Shown one piece after another: positions 52,128 through 61,806 of a DNA stretch of 64,000 bases. The notes under the pieces are model-generated. The model worked only from the letters and a program-made list of their open reading frames with translations, made no database searches and was not told where the DNA came from. The position numbers were made by a program, and so were the translations under genes. This DNA is from Pandoraea vervacti (GTDB lineage Bacteria > Pseudomonadota > Gammaproteobacteria > Burkholderiales > Burkholderiaceae). Location: NCBI RefSeq assembly GCF_000934605.2, contig NZ_CP010897.2:5146001-5210000 (forward strand), given 5' to 3'. Numbering within the stretch: position 1 is the stretch's first letter; each line of letters begins with the position of its first letter.

Positions 52128-53921
52128 ATGGCCCTCACGCCGAAGTCCCCCACCCCGCCCACCCCGCCCGCCGCCGGTCCGGCTAACGATAGTGCCGCAC
52201 CCGCGCCGAGGCCGCCGAAGCATCCGAGCGCCTGGCAACTGATCCGGCCGTACTGGGTCTCGGAGAAGCGCTGGGAGGGTCGTCGGCTGCTCGGCCTCGT
52301 CATCGCGCTGAACCTCGCGGTCGTGTTCATCAACGTGCGCCTGAACGCGTGGAATGCCGGCTTTTACGACGCACTCGACAAACGCGACTGGCCAGTCTTC
52401 AAGTCGTCGCTCGCCGAGTTCGCGGTGCTGGCGTTCAGCTTCATCATCATCGCGACGTTTCGCACGTACTTTCGCCAGATGCTCGAAATCCGCTGGCGTC
52501 AGTGGGTCACCGACACCCACCTGACCCGGTGGTTCGCGCATCAGGCGTATTACCGGATCGAGCGCGATCATCTCGCCGACAACCCGGACCAGCGTGTCTC
52601 CGAAGACATCCGCTCGCTCGTCAATTCGTCGCTCGCGCTCTCGCTCGACCTGTTGACGACAGTGGTCTCGCTGTTCTCGTTCACCACCATTCTCTGGACG
52701 ATCTCGGGCGCGTTGTCGTTCGCGCTCGGCGGCATGAACATCACGATTCCGGGCTACATGGTCTGGGTCGCGGCGCTGTACGCCATCGTGGGTTCGTTCT
52801 TCATCTTCAAGGTCGGCCGTCCGCTCGTCGGCCTGAGCTATCGACAGCAGCAGGTGGAAGCCGACTTCCGTTTCCTGCTGGTGCGATTGCGCGAGTCGGC
52901 CGAGCAAGTCGCGCTCTATCGCGGCGAAGGCGCGGAGCTCTCGCGCCTGAAAGCGGCGTTCGGCGCGGTGCGCGAGAACTGGTGGCAAATCATGGTGGTG
53001 ACCAAGCGTCTGATCTTTGCCAACTCGATTTACGCACAGATCGCCATCGTCTTCCCGATCATGGCCGCCGCCCCGCGCTACTTCGCAGGCGCTTTCACAC
53101 TAGGCGTGCTGATGCGAATCATCGACGCCTTCGGGCAGGTGAGCGACGGCTTTTCGTGGTTCGTGAACAGCTTCCAGACGCTGGCCGACTGGAAGGCGAC
53201 CATCAACCGTCTGCGCGAATTCACCCGTGTCATCGACGACGTCCCCCACGAGGGCGGCATCGCCGTCGTCAAGTCGCCCGACAGCCCCGCCTACATGGCA
53301 GCGGATCTGCAGCTGTCACTGCCCGACGGCACACCGCTCGCACTCGCCGGGTCGTTCGCCTTTGCCCCCGGCTCGCGCTGGCTCGTGCGCGGACGCTCGG
53401 GCTGCGGCAAGAGCACCATGCTTCGCGCGCTCGCCGGGCTGTGGCCGTTTGGCAGCGGACGCATCGAAGTCCCCGCCAACGCGCGCGTGCTGTTTCTCTC
53501 GCAGCAAAGCTATCTGCCCATCGATACGCTCAAGGCCGCGCTCGCCTTCCCCTCCTCGCCCGATACCTTCACCGACGCCGCTTGCCGCGACGCACTGGGC
53601 GCCGTAGGTCTCGCGCAATACGGCGACGAACTGCAAACCTCCGCGCATTGGGCGCGGCGTCTGTCGGGCGGCGAACAACAGCGTCTCGCGGCAGCGCGCG
53701 CATTGCTCCAAAAACCGGACTATCTGTTCCTCGACGAAGCGACCAGCGCGCTCGATGTCGAAACCGAAGAAGCCGTATACGAAGCGCTGCACGCCCGCTT
53801 GCCGGGCACCGCCATCGTCAGCGTGGCGCATCGCGACACGCTCGGACGCTTTCATCAGCACACCATGACGTTGCCCGCGACGACCCATGTGCAAGCCTCG
53901 CCAATGGCGGGGGCGGTATAG
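52128..53921 (+). CDS. SbmA/BacA-like ABC transporter (fused membrane and ATPase domains)
   Basis: A 597-residue half-transporter with the ABC_membrane_2 domain related to SbmA/BacA/YddA. The membrane part (residues 40-380) has WEGRRLLGLVIALNLAVVF, RWRQWVTDTHLTRWFAHQAY and DNPDQRVSEDI. The ATPase part has Walker A VRGRSGCGKSTMLRALAG, signature RLSGGEQQRLAAARAL and Walker B YLFLDEATSALD. The N-terminus is Pro/Ala-rich. The substrate is unknown. Related proteins move peptides or, in some cases, cobalamin. Confidence 0.9.
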   Translation: MALTPKSPTPPTPPAAGPANDSAAPAPRPPKHPSAWQLIRPYWVSEKRWEGRRLLGLVIALNLAVVFINVRLNAWNAGFYDALDKRDWPVFKSSLAEFAVLAFSFIIIATFRTYFRQMLEIRWRQWVTDTHLTRWFAHQAYYRIERDHLADNPDQRVSEDIRSLVNSSLALSLDLLTTVVSLFSFTTILWTISGALSFALGGMNITIPGYMVWVAALYAIVGSFFIFKVGRPLVGLSYRQQQVEADFRFLLVRLRESAEQVALYRGEGAELSRLKAAFGAVRENWWQIMVVTKRLIFANSIYAQIAIVFPIMAAAPRYFAGAFTLGVLMRIIDAFGQVSDGFSWFVNSFQTLADWKATINRLREFTRVIDDVPHEGGIAVVKSPDSPAYMAADLQLSLPDGTPLALAGSFAFAPGSRWLVRGRSGCGKSTMLRALAGLWPFGSGRIEVPANARVLFLSQQSYLPIDTLKAALAFPSSPDTFTDAACRDALGAVGLAQYGDELQTSAHWARRLSGGEQQRLAAARALLQKPDYLFLDEATSALDVETEEAVYEALHARLPGTAIVSVAHRDTLGRFHQHTMTLPATTHVQASPMAGAV

Positions 53922-54075
53922 CGCCCGGTATCGCTTCGCACGTCGGGGTGGCACGGGGGCGCCGTATTCTCACGCCCCGATTCGTTCACTTCATAAATAA
54001 TATTGACGCCTCTGGCCCGGCGCGCAGGGCGTTTGGCATAATCACGAGCACCCCTACGCGCTATCCGGGCCCATC

Positions 54076-54894
54076 GTGACCACCCCAGCCTCCTCGTCCA
54101 GCCAGTCGGCGCCCATGCAACCCGCAGTGCACCGCCCGGGCCGCACCATCATCGTCACTGGCGCCGCCTCCGGTATTGGCGCGGCCATCGCCCGTCGTCT
54201 GGCGTCTCCCGATACTCGTTTGCTGCTGCACACCCGCGGCGCGTCGGACGCCAGTCAGGCACGGCTGGCCGAGGTGCGTCATACGTGTGAGCGCTTCGGC
54301 GCACAGTGCGCCATCTGGTTCGGCGACCTGACGCACACGAGCGCCGCGGCGCGACTCGTCGACGCCGCGCACGATGCCTTCGGCCCTGTCGACCAGTTCG
54401 TGAGCAACGCGGGATTCGCCACGCGCCAGCGCGTGGCCGACATCGACGACGAGGCCTTCGCGCGCACACTCGCCGCCATGCCCGGCGCGTTCGCCGCCCT
54501 GTTGCGCTGTGCGCTGCCGGATCTGCAATGCTCGCCGCACGGCAGCGTCGTTGCCGTGAGCTCGTTCGTCGCGCACCGCTTTGCCCCGAACCAGCCGGGA
54601 TTTCCCGCCACGGCCGCCGCGAAAGCCGCGATCGAAGCCCTGGCGAAAAGCGCCGCCGCCGAATATGCGCGCACGGGCGTGACGATCAACTGCGTGGCGC
54701 CCGGCTATACCCGCAAGGACAGCGGCCACTCGGCCATCGACCCGAGCGCGTGGCAGCGCGCCGCCGACGCCACGCCGACCGGCCGTCTGTGCGAGCCGGA
54801 CGACATCGCCGCGCTGGCCGTCTTCCTGCTCGGCCCGCACGCCCGGCAGATCACGGGCCAGGTCATTCATGTCGACGGCGGACTGACGCTGTGA
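54076..54894 (+). CDS. Short-chain dehydrogenase/reductase with altered active site
   Basis: A 272-residue SDR from GTG 54076. The cofactor motif is TGAASGIGAAIA, the structural NAG is VSNAGFA, the catalytic Ser region is VAVSSFVAHRF, and PG lies in INCVAPGY. The expected YxxxK is replaced by TAAAK (GFPATAAAKAAIEAL), so the catalytic Tyr is a Thr. The enzyme may be inactive, use another residue, or have a different role. It lies just upstream of an MFS gene, 141 bp away. Confidence 0.85.
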   Translation: MTTPASSSSQSAPMQPAVHRPGRTIIVTGAASGIGAAIARRLASPDTRLLLHTRGASDASQARLAEVRHTCERFGAQCAIWFGDLTHTSAAARLVDAAHDAFGPVDQFVSNAGFATRQRVADIDDEAFARTLAAMPGAFAALLRCALPDLQCSPHGSVVAVSSFVAHRFAPNQPGFPATAAAKAAIEALAKSAAAEYARTGVTINCVAPGYTRKDSGHSAIDPSAWQRAADATPTGRLCEPDDIAALAVFLLGPHARQITGQVIHVDGGLTL

Positions 54895-55035
54895 GGCGTG
54901 CGGCGCCTTCCCGATTTGCGCATTGCCCGATTTCCCGAGTCAGACGTGGACTCAAGCATCGATGCCACGCATTGAATGACAAGAACCACACGTCGCACAC
55001 ATAACGACAAGCACACGATCCACCGAGGAGTCTTC

Positions 55036-56295
55036 ATGGCATTTTTTTCCTGGTTCAACGAACTCAACACGAAGGAGCGCAAGGCCCTGTATGCGGGCTT
55101 CGGCGGCTACGCCGTCGATGCGTTCGACTTCATGATTTATTCGTTTCTCATTCCCACGCTCATTGCCGCCTGGGGCATGACCAAGGGCGAAGCCGGCATG
55201 ATCGCGACCAGTTCGCTGATCTCGTCGGCGATCGGCGGGTGGCTCGCCGGCATTCTCGCGGACCGCTTCGGTCGCGTGCGCGTGCTGCAATGGACCATCG
55301 CCACGTTCTGCCTGTTCACCTTCCTCTCGGGCTTCACGAACTCATTCTGGCAACTGCTGATCACGCGCACGTTGCAGGGCATTGGCTTCGGCGGCGAGTG
55401 GACCGTCGTCACCATGATGATGGGTGAGATGATCCGTTCGCCGCAGCATCGCGCGAAGGCGGTCGGCACGGTGCAAAGCAGCTGGTCGGTCGGCTGGGCG
55501 GCGGCGGCATTGTTGTACTGGTTCTTCTTCGCCGTGCTCGATGAAGGCTACGCATGGCGTGCGTGCTTCTGGATCGGCATTCTGCCGGCGGTGTGGATCA
55601 TCTATGTGCGCCGCAACGTGTCGGATCCGGAGATCTTCACGCAAACGCGCCGCAAGATCGCCGAAGGCCAGTTGCAAGGCAACTTCACGCAGATCTTCTC
55701 GCGCGATCATCTGAAGACGACCATTCTCGGCAGCCTGCTGTGCACCGGCATGCTGGGCGGCTATTACGCGATCACCACATGGTTGCCGACGTACCTGAAG
55801 ACGGTGCGCGGACTGTCGGTGTTCAACACCAGCGCCTATCTGATCGTGCTGATCGTCGGCTCGTTCGTCGGCTACATCGTCGGCGCGATGCTCTCCGACA
55901 AACTCGGTCGCCGTGGCGCGTTCATCTTCTTCGCCGTCGCCTCGTTCGTGCTCGGCATGGTCTACACGATGCTGCCGATTACCGACAGCGCCATGCTGTT
56001 GCTCGGCTTCCCGCTGGGCATCGTCGTGCAAGGCATTTTCGCGGGCATCGGCGCATATCTGACGGAACTGTATCCAAACCACATTCGCGGCTCGGGGCAG
56101 GGCTTCTGCTACAACCTCGGGCGCGGCATCGGCTCGTTCTTCCCGATTGCCGTGGGCACGCTTGCGCAAACCGGGTCGCTCGTCAAAGCGATCGGCATGG
56201 TGGCGGGGGGCGGTTATCTGCTGGTTGTCGTGTGCGCGCTGCTGCTGCCGGAGACGCGCGGCAAGTCGCTCGTCACCACGGATTTCGTGCACTGA
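55036..56295 (+). CDS. MFS transporter (metabolite:H+ symporter type)
   Basis: A 419-residue transporter with 12 hydrophobic segments. It resembles the sialic/aromatic acid symporter group (FGGYAVDAFDFMIYSFLIPTL near the start, GILADRFGRVRVL in loop 2-3). GAGGAG lies about 8 bases before the ATG at 55036. Substrate unknown. It is co-oriented with the upstream SDR, converging on the uronate genes. Confidence 0.85.
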   Translation: MAFFSWFNELNTKERKALYAGFGGYAVDAFDFMIYSFLIPTLIAAWGMTKGEAGMIATSSLISSAIGGWLAGILADRFGRVRVLQWTIATFCLFTFLSGFTNSFWQLLITRTLQGIGFGGEWTVVTMMMGEMIRSPQHRAKAVGTVQSSWSVGWAAAALLYWFFFAVLDEGYAWRACFWIGILPAVWIIYVRRNVSDPEIFTQTRRKIAEGQLQGNFTQIFSRDHLKTTILGSLLCTGMLGGYYAITTWLPTYLKTVRGLSVFNTSAYLIVLIVGSFVGYIVGAMLSDKLGRRGAFIFFAVASFVLGMVYTMLPITDSAMLLLGFPLGIVVQGIFAGIGAYLTELYPNHIRGSGQGFCYNLGRGIGSFFPIAVGTLAQTGSLVKAIGMVAGGGYLLVVVCALLLPETRGKSLVTTDFVH

Positions 56296-56325
56296 TTTCG
56301 CACACGAATCGCCCACCGACATGGC

Positions 56326-56369
56326 AAAACGGGACGCCGGATCGAACACCACGATCGATCCGACGTCCC
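56326..56369 (-). terminator. Terminator between convergent MFS and lactonase genes
   Basis: 15-base arms (GGGACGCCGGATCGA and TCGATCCGACGTCCC, one mismatch) with a 9-base loop. On the minus strand TTTT follows (GTTTTGCC). It ends the lactonase-udh transcript and may also slow the plus-strand one. Confidence 0.7.
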
Positions 56370-56473
56370 GCCGCCTCACCGGATAGCCTTTGTGTAAGCC
56401 AGCCAATCCGGAACCGCTTCAGTGCGCGCCGCTTGTGTGATGCCACGCGACGTCGCGACCTTCGTACCCCCGC

Positions 56474-57415
56474 CTACACACTTGCTACCGGCAGCGTCCC
56501 TGCATAGGGCGCTTCCGGCAATCCCTGCACGCCGCACCGAACGGCGAATACGTGACCGTCGTGCTCGTTCGCGTTCGCGCCCGGGCGAATCGACGTGACG
56601 AACAACGTATCGAAGTCGCGGCCTCCGAATGCGCACATCGACGGTTTCGACACGGGCAATACGATCTCGCGATCGAGCACACCCGCCGGGGTAAATCGCA
56701 GGAGACGGCCGCCGTCGTTGGCGCACGTCCAGTAGCACCCGTCCGCATCGACCGCCGCACCATCGGGGCGCCCCGGATACTGAGTCATGTCGACGAACAG
56801 ACGCCGGTTGCCGATGGCGCCGTGCTGCGCGTCGAAGTCGAACGCCCACACGCGACGCACCGTCGGGTGCGAGTCGCTCAGATACAGGGTGCGGCTGTCC
56901 GGCGAGAAACCCAGACCGTTTTGTGTCACGAGCCCATCGACGAGCGGCGCGGACAGCCATTGCGTTTCGTCGAAGCGAAAGAGCGACCCGGCGTCGCTCG
57001 CGAGCGACATGTCGGCGACCATCGTGCCCGCCCAGAATCGCCCCTGGCGGTCGCAACGCCCATCGTTAAAGCGCATGCCCGACGCGGGAAATACCGGCGC
57101 GGCCAGACGCGTCCATGCCTCGGCGCGCACCTCGCCGGGCGCGCCGAGGCGCACCGCAAAAAGCCCCGTCTCGCAGGCGGCAAGCAGCGTGCCCGAAGCA
57201 TCGAACGAGAAACAGGCGAGTTGTTCGGGGAACGTCCATTGACGATGCTCGCCATCGGCAGGCGTCACCCGATGCAACTGCCGTGCGGGAATATCGACCC
57301 AGTAAAGCGCCTGTTCGTCGGCACGCCATAGCGGGCTTTCCCCCACAGCGTGCGGCGCCTCGCGAGAGGGTTCGAGCCGCTCCACCGACACGCGCGACAC
57401 GCCTGACCCGCTCAT
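56474..57415 (-). CDS. SMP-30/gluconolactonase-family lactonase
   Basis: A 313-residue six-bladed beta-propeller of the SMP-30/LRE family. Metal-ligand segments are ESPLWRADEQALYWVDIPA (Glu), MRFNDGRCDRQGRFWAGTM (Asn/Asp), LVTQNGLGFSPDSRTLYLSD (Asn) and YPGRPDGAAVDADG (Asp). With uronate dehydrogenase next door, it most likely opens the aldarolactone product. Its ATG overlaps the udh stop. Confidence 0.88.
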   Translation of the reverse strand: MSGSGVSRVSVERLEPSREAPHAVGESPLWRADEQALYWVDIPARQLHRVTPADGEHRQWTFPEQLACFSFDASGTLLAACETGLFAVRLGAPGEVRAEAWTRLAAPVFPASGMRFNDGRCDRQGRFWAGTMVADMSLASDAGSLFRFDETQWLSAPLVDGLVTQNGLGFSPDSRTLYLSDSHPTVRRVWAFDFDAQHGAIGNRRLFVDMTQYPGRPDGAAVDADGCYWTCANDGGRLLRFTPAGVLDREIVLPVSKPSMCAFGGRDFDTLFVTSIRPGANANEHDGHVFAVRCGVQGLPEAPYAGTLPVASV

Positions 57416-58236
57416 GCCTTCGGCTCCATCGGCCCCAGCAACACGAACGGGCCGCCCTGGAAGCGCTGCGTCCAGTCGTCCATCTGCGGATCCGGCGCTT
57501 TCGGCGGGAACAGGTCCGCAAATTCGGCGGAGCTGTCCTGCGGCCGGAAGCCGAGGAAGGCCGCTTTGGTGTTATCGACCCACAACGTCGGGTTGTTGGA
57601 CACGCCGTAGATGATCGCGTGGCCGACACGGTTCGTGAACAGCGAGCAGCGCACGAGTTCGACGAAATCGCGATAGCTCAGGTACGTCACCATCATGCGC
57701 GGATTCTTCGGTTGCTCGAACGACGAGCCGATGCGCAGACACACCGTCTCCAGACCGCAGCGATCGAAGTAGTAACGCGAGAGGTCTTCGCCGAAGCACT
57801 TGGAGATGCCGTACATGCCGTCCGGACGGTGCGGTGCATCGATGTCGAGCACCTGCGTCACCGGATGGAAGCCCACCGCATGGTTCGAGCTGGCGTAGAC
57901 GATACGCTTCACCCCCTGCTTCTGCGCGGCGCTGTAGACGTTGTACAGACCCAGGATGTTGGCCTGCAGGATGTCGTCGAACGGGGCTTCGACGGATACG
58001 CCCCCGAGATGCACCAGGGCGTCGACACCTTCGAGCAGTGCGTGAACGGCTGCGCGATCGGCGAGATCGACCTGCATGGACTCTTCATGCGGCGCGGCGT
58101 CGGTGATCGGCACGATGTCGCTCACGCGCACGATGTCCGCCCACTCGGCGAGCTTGCCGCGCAGTTGCTTGCCAAGATTGCCTGCGGCGCCGGTCAGCAG
58201 AAGACGGCGGAAGGGTTTGCCGGAAGTCTGACTCAT
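57412..58236 (-). CDS. udh: Uronate dehydrogenase
   Basis: An NAD-dependent extended-SDR enzyme (274 residues) that oxidises galacturonate or glucuronate to the aldarolactone. The cofactor motif is LLTGAAGNLGKQLRG, and the active-site Tyr/Lys pair is in DGMYGISKCFGEDLSRYYF with Ser in YASSNHAVGFHP. DRAAVHALLEGVDALVHLGG is typical. It overlaps the lactonase downstream and is preceded 213 bp upstream by an MFS gene. Confidence 0.92.
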   Translation of the reverse strand: MSQTSGKPFRRLLLTGAAGNLGKQLRGKLAEWADIVRVSDIVPITDAAPHEESMQVDLADRAAVHALLEGVDALVHLGGVSVEAPFDDILQANILGLYNVYSAAQKQGVKRIVYASSNHAVGFHPVTQVLDIDAPHRPDGMYGISKCFGEDLSRYYFDRCGLETVCLRIGSSFEQPKNPRMMVTYLSYRDFVELVRCSLFTNRVGHAIIYGVSNNPTLWVDNTKAAFLGFRPQDSSAEFADLFPPKAPDPQMDDWTQRFQGGPFVLLGPMEPKA

Positions 58237-58449
58237 AGGATTCTTATGGCTCCTGATTCATCGGTAAATCACAATGCGCACACGGTCCGCGTGCGGCGTC
58301 GCTTAAACAAAAACCGACGTCGCGCCACACACCCGAGGGGGAGCGTGCGGCGCGTCGTGCGTCAAATCATCGGACGACTTGTGGCATCGTCGGACGGGAT
58401 CGAACCGGACAGCACCGGCGCGCCAGACCGATGCGTCTGCCGATGCCGG

Positions 58450-59769
58450 TCAAGCACTGGCGGTGCGGCTCACCTCGACCCGGGCGCCTTTGCCGACCGG
58501 TGAGGGCGTGGCCGTTCCGGTGACGTGCGGTTTGACCAACGTCCACAGAATCACCGCGCCGATCAGATCGCCCAGGCCCAACGCCACGAAGAACGGGGCG
58601 TAACCGACGGCCGTCACGAACGTGCCGATCACCAGCGTGAACAGCAGATTGCCGATACCGGCGGACAACCCCGCCAGGCCCGTGACCGTGGCCACTTCGT
58701 TGCGCGGAAACAGGTCGGCGGACATCGAGATCACGGTGACCGAAAGCGTCTGGTGCGCGAAACCGCCAAGGCACAGCAGGAAGATTGCCGTCATCGGGTC
58801 CTGAACGAAGCCCACGCCGCACATGCCGGTCATGATGATCGCGCCGAGGGTGAACACGACCCGCTTGCCGTTGAAGATGGTGATCTTGAAATGCTTGTTC
58901 AGCCACACCGAAATCGTGCCGCCCATCAGACAGCCGATATCCGCCGCCACGAACGGCAGCCATGCCGTCGCGGCAATCGTCTTCAGATCGAAGCCGCGCG
59001 CCTGATTGAGGTACAGCGGCATCCAGAACACGATCGTGCCCCAGACCGGATCGGCGAAGAAGCGCGGCAGCGCGATGCCCCAGAAGTTGCGCTGACGCAG
59101 AATCGAGACGAGGTTCGGCTTGCGCGCGTCGGCTGCGGTGTCGACGACGCGCCCCTCATTGATGTAGTCCGATTCGGCCGATGTCAGCGCCGGATGATCG
59201 GTCGGATGACGGTAAAACGCGTACCACAGCACGCCCCACACGAGACCGAGGCCTCCGGCAATGACGAACGCCGTCTCCCAGTTGTAACGAAGGATCGACC
59301 ATGCAATGAGCGGTGGCGCGAGAATGGCCCCGATGGACGTGCCGATATTGAAGACGCCTGCCGCGAGCGCCCGCTCTTTCGTCGGAAACCAGAAGGCGGC
59401 GGCACGCATGCCCGCCGGAATGAACGAGGCTTCCGCCAGGCCCAGCAACCCGCGCAGCACGAACAGCCCGACCCATCCGTTCGCCAGCCCGTGCAACATG
59501 CACACGATGGACCACACCACGCCGCAAATCAGAAAGCCCAGACGCAGACCGATGCGGTCCATCAGATAGCCGGTGACCGGCGCGCCAATCGGATACAACA
59601 CCAGAAATGCGCCCGTGATCCAGCCGTACTGCTGGGTCGTGATGTGGAGGTCCTTCATCACCGTGGGGGCGGCAACGGCAAGCGAGCTGCGAGCCAGATA
59701 GTTCATGACGGTGCCAAGCGTCAGCAGCCCGATCATCCACCAGCGCAGGCCCTTGATCTTCAGTGCCAT
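58450..59769 (-). CDS. MFS transporter, probably for uronate/aldarate
   Basis: A 439-residue anion:cation symporter-type permease. The start is set at ATG 59769 (MALKIKGLRWWMIGLLTLG), with GGAGAGAG upstream. The family motif TVMNYLARSSLAVAAPTVM and the loop TGYLMDRIGLRLG resemble glucarate/galactonate transporters. The neighbour genes support a hexuronate or aldarate substrate. Confidence 0.85.
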   Translation of the reverse strand: MALKIKGLRWWMIGLLTLGTVMNYLARSSLAVAAPTVMKDLHITTQQYGWITGAFLVLYPIGAPVTGYLMDRIGLRLGFLICGVVWSIVCMLHGLANGWVGLFVLRGLLGLAEASFIPAGMRAAAFWFPTKERALAAGVFNIGTSIGAILAPPLIAWSILRYNWETAFVIAGGLGLVWGVLWYAFYRHPTDHPALTSAESDYINEGRVVDTAADARKPNLVSILRQRNFWGIALPRFFADPVWGTIVFWMPLYLNQARGFDLKTIAATAWLPFVAADIGCLMGGTISVWLNKHFKITIFNGKRVVFTLGAIIMTGMCGVGFVQDPMTAIFLLCLGGFAHQTLSVTVISMSADLFPRNEVATVTGLAGLSAGIGNLLFTLVIGTFVTAVGYAPFFVALGLGDLIGAVILWTLVKPHVTGTATPSPVGKGARVEVSRTASA

Positions 59770-60084
59770 GATGGTCGTCTCTCTCCGTGAGTATTTTTGT
59801 GCCGAGCGTTTGGCTCGTCTGGAGAGGCATCCTACGTGAGACGATGTACGATGACAACGCAAAAATGGGGGGTTTACGGATAATCCCTAGTCTTTACAGC
59901 GATTCACGGCATCTGGCGCTCAACCCTTATTCACATTGAAGTTTGCACACGTTGGGAGAGTTTTCCAGCATATGAATAATGACCGATCGAGTTTTGTTGT
60001 ATGACGTCTTATATTTATAAATCTACAGAACTCGAAGCATTGCGATGGGCCGACTGGCTCGGCAGCGACGCGGCGTGGCGCCAA
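59770..60084. other. Regulatory region upstream of the uronate MFS gene
   Basis: About 315 bases without a gene. It has an AT-rich part (59930-60030) and a repeated ACGATG/TACGATG near 59840-59860. No regulator gene of the uronate set is in the window. I see no clean dyad. Confidence 0.35.
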
Positions 60085-60118
60085 GAAAAAACCGCCCGGA
60101 CGTTACCATCCGGACGGC
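60085..60118 (-). terminator. Rho-independent terminator downstream of gltD
   Basis: On the minus strand CCGTCCGGA, loop, TCCGGGCGG followed by TTTTTTC, about 125 bp after gltD. It ends the gltBD transcript. Confidence 0.8.
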
Positions 60119-60241
60119 TTCTTCACAGTGACGCAGATGCCTACCTCCGCGCCCCTCCTCTCAACTGACAACCACCCCGTATTTGTGGTTTTGGCAGGCA
60201 CAACCCGTGCGCGCCACGCACCCGAAGGTGCGTTTCGCGAC

Positions 60242-61708
60242 TTAGCGCGGCAGTTCCGAATGGCCCATCAGGAACTCGTCGACGGCACGCGCGCACTGAC
60301 GGCCTTCGCGAATCGCCCAGACCACCAGCGACTGGCCGCGACGCACGTCGCCGGCCGCGAACACCTTCGGCAGGTTGGTCGTATAAGCGCGCTCGCCTTC
60401 GGTCGAGGCACGCACATTGCCGCGCGCATCCTTGTCCACGCCGAACGCGTCGAGCACCGTTTGCAGCGGCGAGACGAAGCCCATGGCCAGCAGCACCAGG
60501 TCGGCCTTGAGCTCGAACTCCGAGCCCGGCACTTCCTGCATCTTGCCGTCCTTCCATTCGAGGCGCACGGCGATCAGCTTCTCGACCTTGCCGTTTTTGC
60601 CTTCGAAGCGCTTCGTCGCTACCGACCAGTCACGCTCGCAGCCCTCTTCGTGGCTCGACGACGTGCGCAGCTTGGTCGGCCAGTACGGCCACACCATCGG
60701 CTTGTTCTCTTGCTCCGGCGGCTGCGGCAGCAGTTCGAACTGCGTCACGGCCTTGGCGCCATGACGATTCGACGTGCCCACGCAGTCCGATCCGGTATCG
60801 CCACCGCCGATCACGATCACGTTCTTGCCCGTGGCCAGCAACTGGTCCGCCAGCTTGTCGCCTGCGTTGACCTTGTTTTGCTGCGGCAGGAATTCCATCG
60901 CGAAATGGATGCCGTCCAGTTCACGCCCCGGCACCGGCAGATCGCGCGGCTGCTCGGCGCCGCCCGCAATGACGACGGCGTCGAACTGCGCCTGCAACTG
61001 CTCGGGCGAGATCGTCTCTTTGGAGAAATTGTTGATGTGCGCGTCAGGGGCGTCCTTGCCCACATAGACACCGGTGCGGAAGGTCACGCCCTCGGCTTCC
61101 ATCTGGCGCATACGGCGATCGATCAGCCACTTCTCCAGCTTGAAGTCGGGGATACCGTAGCGCAGCAGGCCGCCCACGCGATCGTTCTTCTCGAACACGG
61201 TAACGTCGTGGCCGGCGCGCGCGAGTTGCTGCGCCACCGCCATGCCCGCGGGGCCCGAGCCGACGACGGCCACCGTCTTGCCGGTCTTGTGGCGAGCCGG
61301 TTGCGGCTCGACCCAGCCCTCGCTCCATGCCTTGTCGATGATCGCGTGTTCGATCGACTTGATGCCCACGGCGTCGCTGTTGATGTTCAGCGTACAGGCG
61401 GCTTCACACGGCGCCGGGCAGATACGTCCCGTGAATTCCGGGAAGTTGTTGGTCGAGTGCAGCACCGAGATCGCCGACTTCCAGTCCTGGCGATACACCA
61501 GATCGTTGAAGTCGGGAATGATGTTGTTGACCGGGCAACCGTTGTTGCAGAACGGGATGCCGCAATCCATGCAGCGTGCGCCCTGGACCTTTGCCTGATC
61601 GTCGGAGAGCGCGAGCACGAACTCCTTGTAATGCTTCACGCGTGCCAGCGGTGCTTCGTAAGACTCGCTCTGGCGCTCGAATTCGAGAAAACCTGTGACC
61701 TTGCCCAT
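60242..61708 (-). CDS. gltD: Glutamate synthase, small (beta) subunit
   Basis: It transfers electrons from NADPH to the large subunit. The 488 residues have two N-terminal Cys clusters for [4Fe-4S] (CMDCGIPFCNNGCPVNN and CPAPCEAACTLN). The FAD motif is VAVVGSGPAGMAVAQQL and the NADPH-site motif VIVIGGGDTGSDCVGTS. At 98 bp from gltB it forms the usual gltBD operon. Confidence 0.95.
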   Translation of the reverse strand: MGKVTGFLEFERQSESYEAPLARVKHYKEFVLALSDDQAKVQGARCMDCGIPFCNNGCPVNNIIPDFNDLVYRQDWKSAISVLHSTNNFPEFTGRICPAPCEAACTLNINSDAVGIKSIEHAIIDKAWSEGWVEPQPARHKTGKTVAVVGSGPAGMAVAQQLARAGHDVTVFEKNDRVGGLLRYGIPDFKLEKWLIDRRMRQMEAEGVTFRTGVYVGKDAPDAHINNFSKETISPEQLQAQFDAVVIAGGAEQPRDLPVPGRELDGIHFAMEFLPQQNKVNAGDKLADQLLATGKNVIVIGGGDTGSDCVGTSNRHGAKAVTQFELLPQPPEQENKPMVWPYWPTKLRTSSSHEEGCERDWSVATKRFEGKNGKVEKLIAVRLEWKDGKMQEVPGSEFELKADLVLLAMGFVSPLQTVLDAFGVDKDARGNVRASTEGERAYTTNLPKVFAAGDVRRGQSLVVWAIREGRQCARAVDEFLMGHSELPR

Positions 61709-61806
61709 GTTTCTTCAGTCGGAAAGTTTTGTGGTTACCGTGCCTCACCCGCGCGCGGCACGCCTGCGGGGCCCTCACCCCGCGTGGCGTTGCCGCGCCA
61801 GCGGTT

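Noticed and set aside
59830..59870. A GntR-type operator upstream of the uronate MFS gene
   Set aside because: Only imperfect direct repeats of ACGATG are visible and no symmetrical site could be built.
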